Counted from the stretch's first letter, positions 33,749-46,170 are shown. The stretch: 64,000 bases of DNA from Desmodus rotundus (GCF_022682495.2 NC_071396.1:55610022-55674021); one strand, 5' to 3'. The notes: generated from the sequence alone by a model not told the origin. Numbers and translations are program-made.

Positions 33749-36129
33749 CTGTTAATTAACTCACTTCCTTCTATTCTATTACAACTTGATATTACTCTGC
33801 CATTTAGTTTTGACAACAAAAGGCAGTTACAAACTGCAGAATTCTGCATGTCTTCTCTCTCATATGAGCTTTGTGACACAAGAAAAGCATAGAAGAATGT
33901 TTTCCAATGTCTGTGGAAGAGGCTGTGACATATAAACATACACCAGCATCTCATACCTGCACAGACATTACTAATCAATCAGGGTGTTCTTTCCCACTAA
34001 GAAACAGGCAGGGTTTCATAATCCTCATCACCGATCTCCAGAAGTTACACTACTCAGTCACAGTTGGTATGCGTGTGAAATGTAACCTATCCTCCAGACT
34101 GGACCTAAGGAAATGTTCTATAAGAGACCAGAAATAAATGTATCATAAAGAGAAATTCAAATGTAAACCTTATGGTGGCAGCTCCCATGAGGACTAGTCT
34201 TAGAATGTTATTGCAATCGAAGAACTACAGTCCAGAAACTAATAATAGTTTTTAAATATCCAATAACTCCAGTTCTTTACTAGTATTCTCAAATCCATAA
34301 GTTAGGGATATTGAACTCGGGAATAATTTATTTTAAATTTTCACTTTCCTTCCCCCTCCCCTTCTTTCATAGACAACTTCTTCCATGGCTCACATGTCAA
34401 ACTCTTCCAAATATTTGTCATTCAGCCCTAGAAAAGGCCCATCTCACCCTTCTTGTCCTCCCAATTTCCTCCACTTTTGTATCACCAAAATGCAAAAATC
34501 CAGTCTAGAATGACACATAAGGGGTAAGTACTGAAAAGGGAAAAACCATTATCATCTTTAACAGCAAGGGGGAGAAAGATTGGGAATTCTTCCACTTTAG
34601 AAACTTCTGGACAGATCCAGCCTAAGATTTTAGGCCATTACATCACCCTTTCTCTACTTCAAGAATCAACATTTCCCATTACCAATGCTGGAGTTCACAA
34701 AAAGGGTTCCAACAAGTCAAATCTAAAAGCAGCTTTGGCATAGGAATGGCATTTTGAAGCTAATGTTCAGAATTCCCCACAGAGCCTGTGAAAAAAAAAA
34801 ACAACCACTCCAAATGATGAGAGCTTATTTCCACCTTTTATAGCTACTTCTTTCTCCCTCTCATTTCTTCTCCGTGTAATAAAAAATGTGGAAGGAGAGG
34901 AGGACAGGGACTGCCTGAGAGAGTCTGCCTGATTTTATTCATTAAAGGCACCAAAAATTGGAAACAAGTAAAAATTGCAGCGTTTACTTCATCTCAAAAC
35001 AGAAGGGCTCTGAGAAATAAAAGAGCCAATAAAAACAAGAAAATGGATCTGACAGAAAATACAACCCACATCCATAGCATCCCTACCTTCAAAGGAGTCT
35101 TGATCTTTCCAGTGATGTGCAGGGTTTTCCTTCCAGCTTTGTGCCATAAAAAATTTCATACTGACATCCAATTTTACTTGAATTCTAAAGCTTTTCCAGA
35201 ATACGTACCCAACACAGCTTTGAACCCTGGGATAACACATCCTCACTGGGGTCCCTTCTCTAGTTCTGGGCACCGAGTGCCCAGGTTCTGATTCTATGAC
35301 AGATGAGTAAGGCAGAAGTCTGGGTAAACAGGGCACCAGGAAAGTTCACACAAGGTCAGAAGAGAGTCTTCAGAGGCGAGAGAAACATTTGAGACAGGAA
35401 GACAACGTGCAGAGATTCTGAAGTCCACCAGACCTACTTGGAAGGAGATGTGTATTTGAATCAGCAACATGCCCAGCAGACCTCTCCACACCCCAGGTTG
35501 TAGGCACCCAACAAAAAACTCTGATGGCTACACTCCAGCACTTCAAGGGATAACTCCAGGCTCCCCTTTATCTTCTATCCGGAACCAGCTTGCTGTTTTG
35601 ATATCTTATGCTTCCATTCTATTATCTCATATGTGTGTTATGAATTTGCTCCATGAGATCAGGTCATAATTTTACTCCACGACACTGAATATTTTTTTTA
35701 AAGTCACATATTTTACATCTCTTTATCAGATGGCTATGTTGGTAATGGGAAATTCAATTTTGGTCAAGCTGAAGGAAGCCCCTTCCCTTTCGCATATGCT
35801 GGCATGGGAATTTCAGAATATTTGGGAAACGGCTCTTCAGTCCACTTGAGTTCCCAATGACAGTCCATTAGACACACTGGCAGTGTCCCTTGAAAGTGCA
35901 GACGGCACTGCAGCTTTCCCATGAAACCTGAGCACAGGAAGTCTGCTGAGATGGGTCCCAGGCTCCTAGGGTCCAGACTCATGGATGATCTAAAAACTGC
36001 CACCTGCTCAGTTTCCTCCAAAGTAATAAAAGACAGTGGCTATTGTTCCCATAGTGGAAATTATCTATCCATTTACAAAGCACTCAAGAGTGTCAAAAAT
36101 TCCTTGTTAAAAAGGAAAAAATGTTACTA
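33749..36129. other. No feature recognised
   Basis: About 2.4 kb of unassigned sequence. Frames at 34989-35336 (115 codons, minus) and elsewhere show no recognised domain. A diverged L2-like pyrimidine stretch may be present at 34350-34510. Confidence 0.4.
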
Positions 36130-36292
36130 AAAACATGTATGGAGACAATGTTAAAGAAAATGAATCAAAATATTAATAGTTGGGTGAGGGATTACGGGCA
36201 AGTTCTTTGTCCTGTTCTTGTAACTTTTCTCTGGTTTTGAAATTATTTTAAAATAAAGAAGATTATTCAAAAATCTTTTTAAAAAACCAGAT
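36130..36292 (+). mobile_element. L1 3' end fragment
   Basis: 'GTTGGGTGAGGGATTACGGG' through 'TTTTCTCTGGTTTTGAAATT' and 'AAAATAAAGAAGATTATTC' resembles an L1 3' terminus. Confidence 0.5.
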
Positions 36293-36484
36293 CACTAAAA
36301 TGATCCCCTTCACATGTCAAAATCGGGTCTCACCCCCCAGCCTACACACTTCTCCAGGCTCTGTGGGAGGAAGGGTCAGGAAGAGGAATGAGGAAAGATA
36401 CTGCTGTTTGAATAGCCAACCAAAATGGAAACAGATAAAGAAAGAACATCAAGAAAGGAGATTAAGCTCCAAGATTGCATCATG

Positions 36485-37745
36485 AGTATTAATTGAGGGA
36501 AATGGCATTACTCCAGCATCAAATTATATCAGCTACTATGGGAGAAGGATGGGAAGATTGCTAGCTGATTTCAATACTGCTTCTAGTAAGGGGACATTAG
36601 ACAACACCCAAGAGAGAAGACCTTAAGTGTATTACATTAAGGTGTTAATTTAAGCATAGCCATTAGACCAAAATTCCAGACCTTCCTAAATACCAAAAGA
36701 TAAATCAAAAAAAGGAGATAAGGCAAGCAAATAAAATAGGCCCATAGTGAAATACTATTTCTGTACACACACATCACATCACATAAAAACAATGTGACAA
36801 AACTGAGGTCGTCTCTCAAGTACATTGATAAAAGTAAATGGGCTTAATACACCTATAATATTTTCAGACTGGCTAACAAAGCACAATTCAACACAACCAA
36901 GAGACACACCCAAATCAAAGAGATTAGGAAAAGTTGAAAGTAAAATAATGGACATATAAGCAAAATCCTATTTGGAGACACAACAGAGGGAAAAGCCCAT
37001 TTATAAGAGTAATAATAATTTCATATTGTTATTTTCATAGTAATAACACTGCATCAAAATCCACATGAGAAAAACTGTAAAACAGTTTTGAATGACACAC
37101 AAGTAGACTTAAACAAATAAAAATATTTTTCATATTGTTGGCTAAGAAGAACCAACATCATAAAGTTTTCAATCTTCCCAAAGTTAACTTTTATACTTAA
37201 TGAGCTCAAATTAAATGCCTTCAGGTTCTTATTTTCCTAGAGATAAAATTGATTATAAAACCCACTTGGGAAAACTATGAAAAATAGGTGAAATAAGAGA
37301 AATTAATTTGATATAAAGACATTTTTGAATCAATAAAAATTTTTAAATGTCTTATTGGTGCAAGAATAGACAGAAAGACAAATGGAACAAACAAGCCAGA
37401 GCTAGCCTAACCACATATGGAAATTTAGCATTTAATGATTTAATTTATATAATTGAAATTTTTCATTAATTCAAAGTCAGCGTCTCAAATGAGCTGGGAA
37501 AGGATGGATGTCTTAATAAGAGGTATTGGAATAACTGGTGAGTCAAACAGAAAAGATAAAATTGGATCCATTCCTCACTCTATACCTCAAAATAAATTCA
37601 CAATGGGTCTAACATTTAACATAAGAATAATACTATAAAGAAATAAAAGAAAGCATTAACGCATTCCTCTAAACTTGGAAATAGGAAACATTTTCCTATA
37701 ACTCAAAATCCAGAATCAATAAGGGGAAAGTTTGATGAACTAGAC
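36485..37745 (+). mobile_element. Old L1M ORF2 fragment
   Basis: Decayed L1M with recognisable endonuclease-region sequence near 36830-37010 ('AAATGGGCTTAATACACCTA') and more distal ORF2 sequence near 37340-37730. Stops are in all frames. Confidence 0.6.
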
Positions 37746-38004
37746 TCAGTAGACTGAGGTCCAGAGAGCCTTTCTCAAATACAGAGGACTGCTGATCTAC
37801 TGAGACTTTTCACATCACTGGAAGGGTTAGAGGCCTCTAGAATAAAACTGAAATTGAATTCTCCCCTAGGGAAAGGGCAGAGATCAGAAAAGGTGATACC
37901 AAGCACAGCAATAAAGAAACATGACTTTTCTTGCATTTGAGAATTATGCATGAAAATCTATACCGACCTCAATAATGAATAACTACAATTAAACAAACAA
38001 ACAA

Positions 38005-38155
38005 AAATAGGTTACTCTGTGCTTGGTGCTTTCTATGTGTAAGTTCTAATCCTTACAATCATCCCATCAGGAAAACATTATTACTCCTCCTCTCCCCACA
38101 CCCCTAGTTTGTACCTGGGGACATTGAGACTCAGGTTAAGCTTTCCTAGTATCTT
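38005..38155 (-). repeat. MIR SINE fragment, antisense
   Basis: 'TGTGCTTGGTGCTTTCTATG', 'TCTAATCCTTACAATCATCC' and 'GGGGACATTGAGACTCAGG'. Confidence 0.6.
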
Positions 38156-39955
38156 AGCTAATAATCTCACTTCACTAGAAGCAGTAAGTACAGTGCTAGG
38201 CATCTTGTCAGTACTAGCATATTTATTCAATTAAATGGAGTGTTGAAGAATCTCTGACTCACAGAGATTTGACCTGATCATTAGTTGGTCTAGTTTACTA
38301 TGGGTCACTTAAGTGACTTACATATTTAGCATATACGATTTAGGAATCTACCATGTACGAGACACTACAGTCAATCTTAGTCAAGGACAGTAAAATAAGA
38401 CAGATACTGTCCTCACCAAGCAACAGCCTATCGGAAGAGGAAGAAAAACAAGCAAGTACAAGGAAGTAAAATAGACTAGAATTGCAAAGCACCTCTTTGG
38501 AAATTTGGGGGAGGAAAAGATCACTTCTGCTTTGGGACACCAAAGGGAACCCCCCACAGAAGAGGCATGTGACAAGGAGGTAGTTTTAGGTTCCCAATGC
38601 CAGTGCAAACCACCCAAATCTTATTTATGCCTTGATGAGGATGCATAAACAATTAATCTTGTGTATTTGAATATCATTAACTGGCCTAATTAATTCCAAA
38701 CAACTGAACCTTCTTTTCTCTCAGCAGCAGATTTTTCCCTGAATTATATGGATAGCTGCATTAATTCTAGTCTTTACACAGCCCAAGTGAGCTTCACTTG
38801 TTCTGAAAAAATAGGAGTACTTAACTTCCACAGACTTTGGGCTTGTATGGATAGTTAGCATGCTGCACTAACCCTCAAAAAAACATAAATTATGTCAGAT
38901 TGCTTATGTACAAATATGCAATTAATTGCCTACATGACTGCCTATCCCTTGACTTCTCCTTTTTCTGCAAAATGTACCCCACCCACTGGTGCTGGGACAG
39001 GATGGGGGCTTAAAGTCACGTCCTGATTACATGACCCCCATCACAACAGGTGGTTGGGCCCAGCCTTGAATATTTAGGTATATCTCTTGCAACAACAGAA
39101 TTGGGGCACAGTTTGAGTTTCTTGTAGCTCAAATTGACAAGATGGACATTTGGGAGCTAGGGATGCCTTATTCTGGCATGAACTTATGAAAAGAGACAAC
39201 TGAGTGTGGGGGGGGAGGGAATAAACAGATAAAAAGAAACAGAAGCACAAGTCTATGTAAGCTAAGAGAGAGAGAATTACCAGTTACCAAGAGGGTAACT
39301 GCCTTGGTTCCCAGTGATTATTCTGGTCCCTTGCTCTAGTGACTGAGATTCTTATAATAAACTCTCTTGTATTTGCTTAAGCTAGTTGGAGTGCTTCTGA
39401 TATTCACCTGGAGCCAGAAGGGGAAAAAATACTCAGTCTAACACAGACTGAGTATGGGAGAAATCACAATGTTCCACTGGGTGAAGCAAACCAAAGCAAT
39501 CCCACAGGAAGGCAACCATTCACAAGCTGCCATGTTCCATCACTGGGCAACAGGCCCCTTGTGCTTTTGTGGGGGACTGTGACAGCCTGTGCCCCAGCTA
39601 GGGCCTCGAAGGCACTGTGCCATTCACACCCTCATGGCCACAGCAATTTGACAGCAGAGGCTAATGAATCCCACAGTTGGGGTTGGGATGCGTTTGCCTG
39701 CTTCAGCAATGGAGAAAGCCCAGCGGGCTTCTTCACTCAGGTACTGGAGCAAGTACACAGGAGGATGCTGGTTTTCCAGGTCAAAAATCAGTTACTGAAA
39801 AATTCTGTCCCAGGGGCCACTTTCAAAAATACAATGTGCACAGTAGGCAGGAAATGGAGCTATGAGCAAAAACCTCTGAACATGAGTCTTCCTCTGAGGA
39901 TAAATCTTATCTCCACTGAGATCAAACTTCCCTCCCTTTCATTTACTTCTGCTTC
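38156..39955. other. No feature named
   Basis: The part at 39070-39430 ends with 'TTATAATAAACTCTCTTGTA' and 'TTAAGCTAGTTGGAGTGCTT', which has the look of an old LTR end, but I cannot support a family. The 157-codon frame at 39561-40034 runs into L2-like sequence and has no recognisable domain. Confidence 0.35.
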
Positions 39956-40130
39956 CATGACACAGTCCTCTGTCTTGTCTCTGTTCCAAACCTTTCTGTC
40001 TATCTCCTATGGTTGTTTGTCTTCTCTCTCCTAACAGAAGTTAAACACTCTGAAGGCAGGATCCCAGGAAGTTCACTTCTACACTCGCCAAAGTGCATAG
40101 CATGGAAATATGTTGATGGTAAGTAAACGG
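39956..40130 (+). mobile_element. L2 LINE 3' end
   Basis: 'CTGTTCCAAACCTTTCTGTC', 'TTAAACACTCTGAAGGCAGG' and 'CAAAGTGCATAGCATGGAAA' fit the L2 end. Confidence 0.5.
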
Positions 40131-40295
40131 AAGCATGTTGATGGTTAAGAACACAGCTTCTGCCACTTACTACCTATGTGATCTTGGAAAATTTCCTTAA
40201 CGTCTCCAAGCCTTATTTACCTCACTTATAAAAGAATGAGAATATTCCCTTGTTCTCTGGCTTATAGTTAAGTGAAGATTAAGACACTTAAGTCA

Positions 40296-42191
40296 GAGAA
40301 CCAAGATGGCGGTGTAGGCAGACACACTGCACCTCCTCACACAACCAGAACTGACAGAAAATCAAACAGCAAGGAAGTCCGACACCAAGGAAATAAAAAA
40401 TAAACATTCATCCAGACTGGTAGGAGGAGCGGAGATGGGCATCGGGGTGGAGAGGACTCGCGTGGCTGTGGCAGGACCGAGACTGGCGGAGTGTGGGACG
40501 AACGGCGCAGGCAGTCCCTGCAACCCCACATTGGCGCACAGATAAACTGGATGAACGCGGGGAGCAAAGCAGACCACGTAACCCAGGGCTCCAGCACGGG
40601 GAAATAAAACCTCAAACCTCTGATTGAAAATGCCATGGGGGTTGGGGCAGCTGCAGGAGAAACTCCCAGCCTCACAAGAGAGGTCGTTGGAGAGACCCAC
40701 AGGGGCCTAGAGTGTGCACAAGCCCACCCACTCGGGAGCCAGCACCAGAGGGGCCCAGTTTCATTGTGGGTAGCGGAGGGAGTGGTGAAGTCCGGTGGAG
40801 CGGGCGCCATTGCTCCCTCTCAGCCCCTCCCCTACATACAGCATCACAGCGCAGCGACCAGCGTTACCCCACCCCGGGGAACACCTAAGGCTCTGCCCCT
40901 TTAAGTAACAGACACGCCAAGAGAAAAAAAAAAAAAAAAAGGCCCAAATGACAGAACACTTCAAAGCTCCAGAAAAAATACAACTAAGTGAGGAAGAGAT
41001 AGCCAACCTATTGATTGCACAGTTCAAAACACTGGTTATTAAGACGCTCACAGAATTGGTTGAATTTGTTTGAAAACTAGATGAAAAAAATGAAGCCTAT
41101 GCTAAGAGAAACAAAGAAAAATGTACAGGGAACCAATAGTGATGCGAAGGAAACTGGGACTCAAATCAATGGTGTGGACCAGAAGGAAGAAAGAAACATC
41201 CAACCAGAAAAGAATGAAGAAACAAGAATTCAAAAAAATGAGGAGAGGCTTAGGAACCTCCAGGACATCTTGAAATGTTCCAACATCTGAATTATAGGGG
41301 TGCCAGAAGGAGAAGAGGAAGAACAATAAATTGAAAACTTCTTTGAACAAATAATGAAGGAGAACTTCCCTAATCTGGCAAAGGAAATAGACTTCCAGGA
41401 AGTCCAGGAAGCTCAGAGAGTCCCAAAGAAGCTGGACCCAAGGAGGAACACACCAAGGCACATCATCATTACATTACCTAAGATTAAAGAGAAGGAGAGA
41501 ATCTTAGAAGCAGCATGAGAAAAGAACACAGTTACCTACAAAGGACTTCCCATAAAACTGTCCGCTGATTTCTCAAAAGAGACCTTACAGGCAAGAAGGG
41601 GCTGGAAAAAAGTATTCCAAGTCATGAAAGGCAAGGACCTACATCCAAGATTGCTCTATCCAGCAAAGCTATCATTTAAAATGGAAGGGCAGATAAAGTG
41701 CTTCTCAGATAAGGTCAAGTTCAAGGAGTTCATCATCACCAAGCCCTTATTATATGAAATGTTAAAGGGGCTTATCTAAGAAAAAGAAGATAAAAAATAT
41801 GAACAGTAAAAATGACAGCAAACTCACAGTTAATAACAACCACACTTAAAACAAAAACCAAAGCAAACTAAGCCAACAACTAGAACAGGAACAGAACCAC
41901 AGAAATGGAGATCACATGGAGGGTTATCAAGAGGGGAGTGGGAGGGGGAGAGAGGGGGGAAAGGTACAGAGAGTAAGTAGCATAAATGATAGGTGGAAAA
42001 TAGACAGGGGGAGAGTAACAATAGTATAGGAAATGTAGAAGCCAAAGAACTTATAAGTATGACCCGTGGACATGAACTAAAGGGAGTTAATGTGGGAGGG
42101 AGGGGGTGGGCAGGATGGAGTTGAGTGAGGGCGGGAAATGGGACAACTGTAATAGCATAATCAATAAATCTATTTTTTAAAAAATTTTTAA
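40296..42191 (+). mobile_element. HAL1-like element, copy 2 (no ORF2)
   Basis: Same organisation as copy 1: a leader starting GAGAACCAAGATGGCGGTGT, an internal run of 17 A (40924-40940), an ORF1-type part from ATG 40948, and a direct change to the L1-like 3' region near 41790. The duplication AAGACACTTAAGTCA is present without mismatch at 40281-40295 and 42192-42206. The leader still holds many CG dinucleotides (40430-40870), more than copy 1, which fits a less decayed copy. It lacks the 150-bp tail insertion found in copy 1, so it shows the undisturbed structure. Confidence 0.92.
40948..41790 (+). pseudogene. L1-type ORF1 in HAL1-like copy 2, broken
   Basis: ORF1p-like remnant. The first part starts MTEHFKAPEKIQ and has a private stop near 41071. 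The frame then shifts by +1 exactly 133 bases from the ATG to the start of the next open part (41081), as in copy 1 (16625 to 16758). That part ends at a TGA at 41288-41290, again the same spacing as in copy 1. Further stops at about 41328 and 41517 are private to this copy. The conserved ORF1p C-terminal sequence PRRNTPRHIIITLP is still legible. No functional protein is expected. Confidence 0.85.
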
Positions 42192-42265
42192 AAGACACTT
42201 AAGTCACGTAAAGTGCCTTTCACGAGAGAAGCATACTACAGATGGTAGCTGTTATTAGTACGTGC

Positions 42266-43660
42266 TGGCCTGAGCAGTGACAGAACGCAATTGCGCCCCT
42301 TTTTCTCCTACACATTCTGTCATTGTCATACACAGTTTCTATTTCAACCGCAGAAGAGCCTCACAGCCACCATGCATCCACTCCACCAGTAGAGGGAGCT
42401 AGACTAGATAAAAAGCAACTAAACTAGCTAACTATAAATTCATGTAAATAACTACCCAGTTTTTAAAGGTGCAAAAATTATACCTGCTCGTGCCAAATTA
42501 GTCACAGCTTCCAAGTGCCTGATGCTTCATTCATCACCAAGTCTCAGAAAGATGCTGACTGAAGGTTTTCAAAAACTTCAAGACTCTTGCAATAATTGCA
42601 TATTCATTAGGCAAATTAGTTCTAGATTATTTTTAAAACCATAACTTGAAAAAAAAAGACTAACAAAGAATTCAATAGAATTATGCAGGAGTGGTATTTA
42701 GAATATTAAAATGTAGAATATTAGTCATTCTTTCTGAAATCATGAAATGGTAAAATTGGGGTAGGGAGAAGGAAAACTAAAACATAAAAAGGCAGAGAAA
42801 CATAATCTGCCTCTATGAAATTCAGCCCTTGGGAAGTATATAGAATTTTCTGTCAGTTTGGGTTGGGGGAAAATGTACACAATGTTTCCACCTCTGACTG
42901 GGAACATCAGTGGGAAAATAATAACCACTCTCCCTATAATGTTACACTGGCTGAAGCAGGTGATTAACAAACACAGTGTGGCCATGAGAACAAGTGCCTG
43001 CTGGGATCTTGTTCACCGAGGAGCCACAATCTGGTGTAACAGACCAGGCTCCATTTTTTTAATCTCCATTAGTCTCCAAAGAAGGAGCTGCCACTTCACC
43101 CAGATGTGTTAACAGGCTGGAGAGTCAGGGAAAGCAAAGAAAAGCCACCAATGGAGCATAAGGAGGTTCACAGCTTCCTGCCTTGAAGTGCAGTACAAAA
43201 TGGAAGCCTTGTCCTGGCACACGGGCCCAGCGGGACACTTCACGATGGAAGTGGGCAGGAGCACAAACACTGTGCTCACCGTGTGGGAAGGTTAAGAGAC
43301 AGGAGCCACTCCTGAGGCTGCATGTGGACAATATTAAGGTATACATTAACGAGTCCAGCAGTGGTTCCTGTTACTTGCCAATGCCCACAGAGGCTGGTCA
43401 CTTCACCACATGCAAAGGGCTGGCTGCCTTTCTCCTGGCAGAAAATCAAGGGGCCTGTTCCAAAACCAACCCCATCTTCCATGATTATAACCATAGTGCT
43501 TCATTATAGGACTTGTGGAGGAGGTGGAAATTGAAAAAACGATTCCAGGATGTGTCATTACAAACTGTAGGTCATACTCCAAAGGAAAGAAACGGAGGCC
43601 ACAGAGAAAACTAAGGGGCATTATTTGCAGTGGGAGAAGGGGAACAGGTGGAGAAGACCG
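42266..43660. other. No feature recognised
   Basis: About 1.4 kb, with short overlapping frames at 43125-43706 on both strands and no recognisable exon. Confidence 0.4.
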
Positions 43661-43663
43661 GCA

Positions 43664-43868
43664 TTTCTATAGCATAGTAGTTAAGAGCCCAGGCACTGGT
43701 GTCTGAAAGATTTAGATTGAGCCCAATCCCATCCCCTTCTATCTCTAGAATCAGAGTCTGATTCTAGGGAAGCCATTTCCCTCTGCAAGGTTCAGTTCCC
43801 TCATTTGCAAAATGGGAGTAGGAATAGCCATAGTACTCTGAAGATGTAATGATGTAACTAGTTACCTC
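43664..43868 (+). repeat. MIR SINE
   Basis: 'CTATAGCATAGTAGTTAAGA', 'GCCCAGGCACTGGTGTCTGA', 'TTCCCTCATTTGCAAAATGG' give a sense MIR with an intact head. Confidence 0.85.
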
Positions 43869-43937
43869 TAGAATTCAGTTACCACTTATAATTACTGTAT
43901 AATCAGGCATTGTAGTCCAAACTATATTACACTGGGG

Positions 43938-44451
43938 TGTTAGTTTACTAGGGCCGTCGTACAGTTACCACAGACCAAGTGGCTTAAACAATAGCAATTT
44001 ATTTTCTCACAGCTCTAGAGCCTAGAAGTCCAAGATCAAAGTGTTGGCAGGGTTGGTTTCCCCTGAGGCTTCTCTCCTTGGCTTACAGGTGACCACCTTC
44101 TCTGTGTCCTCACATGGTCTCTCCTCTGTGTGTGCCTGCAGCCCTGGTGTCTCTCTGTCCCCAAATTTCCTCTTCTTAGGACACCAGTCGAATTGGATCA
44201 GAGCCCACCCTAGCGCACTTAATCACCTCTTTAAAGTTCCTATCTCCAAGCAAAGTCACACTTTGAGGTAGTGGGGGTTAATGCTTCAATACAGGGGTGG
44301 GCAAAAGTAGGTTAATAATAATAAATAATACAATAATTAATAAATAACAACACAAGAAATTAACTCTGTGCTTCACATACTCACAACTGTAAACCTACTT
44401 TTGCCCATCCCTGTATATTAATTTGGGGGGCATACAATTCAGCCCGTAACA
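43938..44451 (-). mobile_element. MLT1-type LTR (MaLR), interrupted by a MITE
   Basis: Reverse MLT1: 'AAGTGGCTTAAACAATAGCA', 'TTTTCTCACAGCTCTAGAGC', 'CTAGAAGTCCAAGATCAAAG', 'CTCTTCTTAGGACACCAGTC', then 'TGGGGGTTAATGCTTCAA'. After the MITE at 44292-44413 it resumes with 'GGGCATACAATTCAGCCCGT'. Confidence 0.85.
44292..44413 (-). mobile_element. Mariner-type MITE, copy 3 (122 bp)
   Basis: Opposite orientation to copy 1. The left end is CAGGGGTGGGCAAAAGTAGG and the right end in reverse complement is CAGGGATGGGCAAAAGTAGG. TA is present at 44290-44291 and 44414-44415. The interior carries the reverse of TATGTGAAGCACAGAG. It sits inside the MLT1 LTR and is therefore younger than it. Confidence 0.9.
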
Positions 44452-45224
44452 ACTAGTATAGCAAGGAAGCTGGCCAGTCAGAAAAGAGGCTGCTTAACCA
44501 CTGGCCAGAATAGATGCTGGTTGTGTAGAACCAGCAGAGTGAATGATGCAAGTGGTTATTGTTACTATTGTGATTATTATTATTGATTGAGTTTTATTAA
44601 CACTGCCTTTACTTCAGGTCCTCAGAAAAATGCCAAGTTTTTAAGCAGAGTGAGTCAATATTTCTTAGAGGTGAGATTCTGGGAGGCAAAGCAGTCTTTA
44701 GCCAATGTGGACCTGTCCCTGAAATTAGAGAAATAACTAGAGCCTCTAAAAGCTGCCGTGTGAGAAGAAGCAGAAAAAGAACTATAGGAGTGGGTGGGGG
44801 AGGATAAGGGAGAGCCCTTGGTTGAGTGAGATTCGAAAGCAAATGTTATGAAGAAGAGTGGTTCAGGGGAAAGAGGAATCCCCATGAGAAGAGCTGAGGC
44901 CACCCCTTGGAGGAGGCCTTGTGGGCCAGTCTCTGGCTTTGGTTCTAGTGCAGGGGTTGACCAGTCAGAACTGACATGTGACCAAGAGGGCCTCTTTGGC
45001 ATACCTCCCTCATATCACCCTGCTAGAGTCCTCCTTTTCCTCTTTACCCAAATGACTGCTTTTGCTATCGCACTGTGTTGTGTCAAACTGAAGGTTATAG
45101 AAGAAAAGGGGATAAAAAATAACCCTATTAAAAACCTATCATCTTCTTCTACATCATCTCCTTCTTCCTCTTCTTCTCCTTGGCCAGCCCTTATTCCATG
45201 CTCGCCGTGTGCACATTATGTTTC
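44452..45224. other. No feature recognised
   Basis: Unassigned, apart from a TCT/TCC-rich simple stretch at 45139-45182. The 128-codon frame at 44848-45234 runs through that simple repeat and is not credible as a gene. Confidence 0.4.
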
Positions 45225-45390
45225 TCATTTATGATGTCATTTAATCCTCATGACCTCAACAACTTTTACAGATGAGATTTAGTGACTTGTCAAAGGTCAC
45301 ACTAAAGAGTAAGTGTAGAGCTGGGACATGAACCCAGATCTGTCACACTTCACAGTCCTTACTCTTAATCCCCATGATAGCCTGTGACTG
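45225..45390 (-). repeat. MIR SINE, antisense
   Basis: 'TGTCATTTAATCCTCATGAC', 'GTGACTTGTCAAAGGTCACA', 'CTGGGACATGAACCCAGATC', 'CTTACTCTTAATCCCCATGA'. Confidence 0.8.
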
Positions 45391-45579
45391 TACACCCAGG
45401 ACAGAGCATGTCTGGAAGGTCAAAGCCTGGGGCCAGGTAGTGACCAGCACCAGCATTTAGAGTACAGACTGTAGCTGTGGTACTGTTGGCGAGGGCACAG
45501 ACAGGTATCATGGGGTCTGAGGTTGATACCAAGATTTAAGGTCTTGGTATTAAAAAGAACTGTGGATGCAGGGGGACTT

Positions 45580-46170
45580 CAAAGTCCCAGACCAAGATTG
45601 GGGTACAAGGCAAGTATGAAGAAAGCTGAACTGTTCATCTTTGATTCCTCTTCCTCTCTTACTCTCTACATCCAATTCATCATGAAGTCTTATTGGTTCC
45701 CCCTCCAAAATGGTTCTGTCATCCTTTTGCCTCTCCTCATCCTAATCACCAGTTTTCTAGTCCAGGTCCCCAACTGATCTCTCTGCTTCCAGTTTGGCCA
45801 CCCTAGTCCTTTTGTCTTACTGCAGCCAGAGTGCTCCTTCTGAAATGTAAACCTAATCCTACACTTCTCAACTTAAATGGCTTCAGTAGCTTCCCCAGGG
45901 CCTTCAGGATAGAGTTGGTAGCTTGAAAAAAGCTTCCACAGCTTTCCATGGTTTAACTCTTCCCAACCTCATCTCTCACTCTGCCCTGTTTCCACTCCTC
46001 CATCAGTGCCTCTACTATAAGACACCATGTTCTCTCTAGTATCCAGGTCTTTGCAAATGTTCTACCTGCAGTCTAAGCATGCTTTCTGTCCCAATGCCTC
46101 TGAGTCTCAGCGTGGAGACTTGAAGCTTTCTCTGAGATAGGTAGGTATTTGGAGGATAAACCTCATCACA
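45580..46170 (+). mobile_element. L2 LINE fragment
   Basis: Long L2 3' region: 'TACTGCAGCCAGAGTGCTCC', 'TTCTCAACTTAAATGGCTTC', 'CAGGTCTTTGCAAATGTTCT'. Confidence 0.75.

Larger units (their letters stand above)
40140..42265 (+). repeat. MIR SINE split by a HAL1-like insertion
   Basis: The left part (40140-40295) carries 'TGCCACTTACTACCTATGTG' and 'CTCCAAGCCTTATTTACCTC'. The right part (42207-42265) carries 'CGTAAAGTGCCTTTCACGAG' and 'GATGGTAGCTGTTATTAGTA', the end of the MIR. Removing 40296-42206 joins the two in the normal MIR order. Confidence 0.8.

Noticed and set aside
39561..40034. 157-codon plus-strand frame as a gene
   Set aside because: No recognisable domain, it runs into L2-like sequence at its 3' end, and an overlapping frame competes with it.
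40430..40880. CpG-rich block as a possible gene promoter or CpG island
   Set aside because: It coincides with the leader of HAL1-like copy 2, so the CG content is explained by the retroelement.
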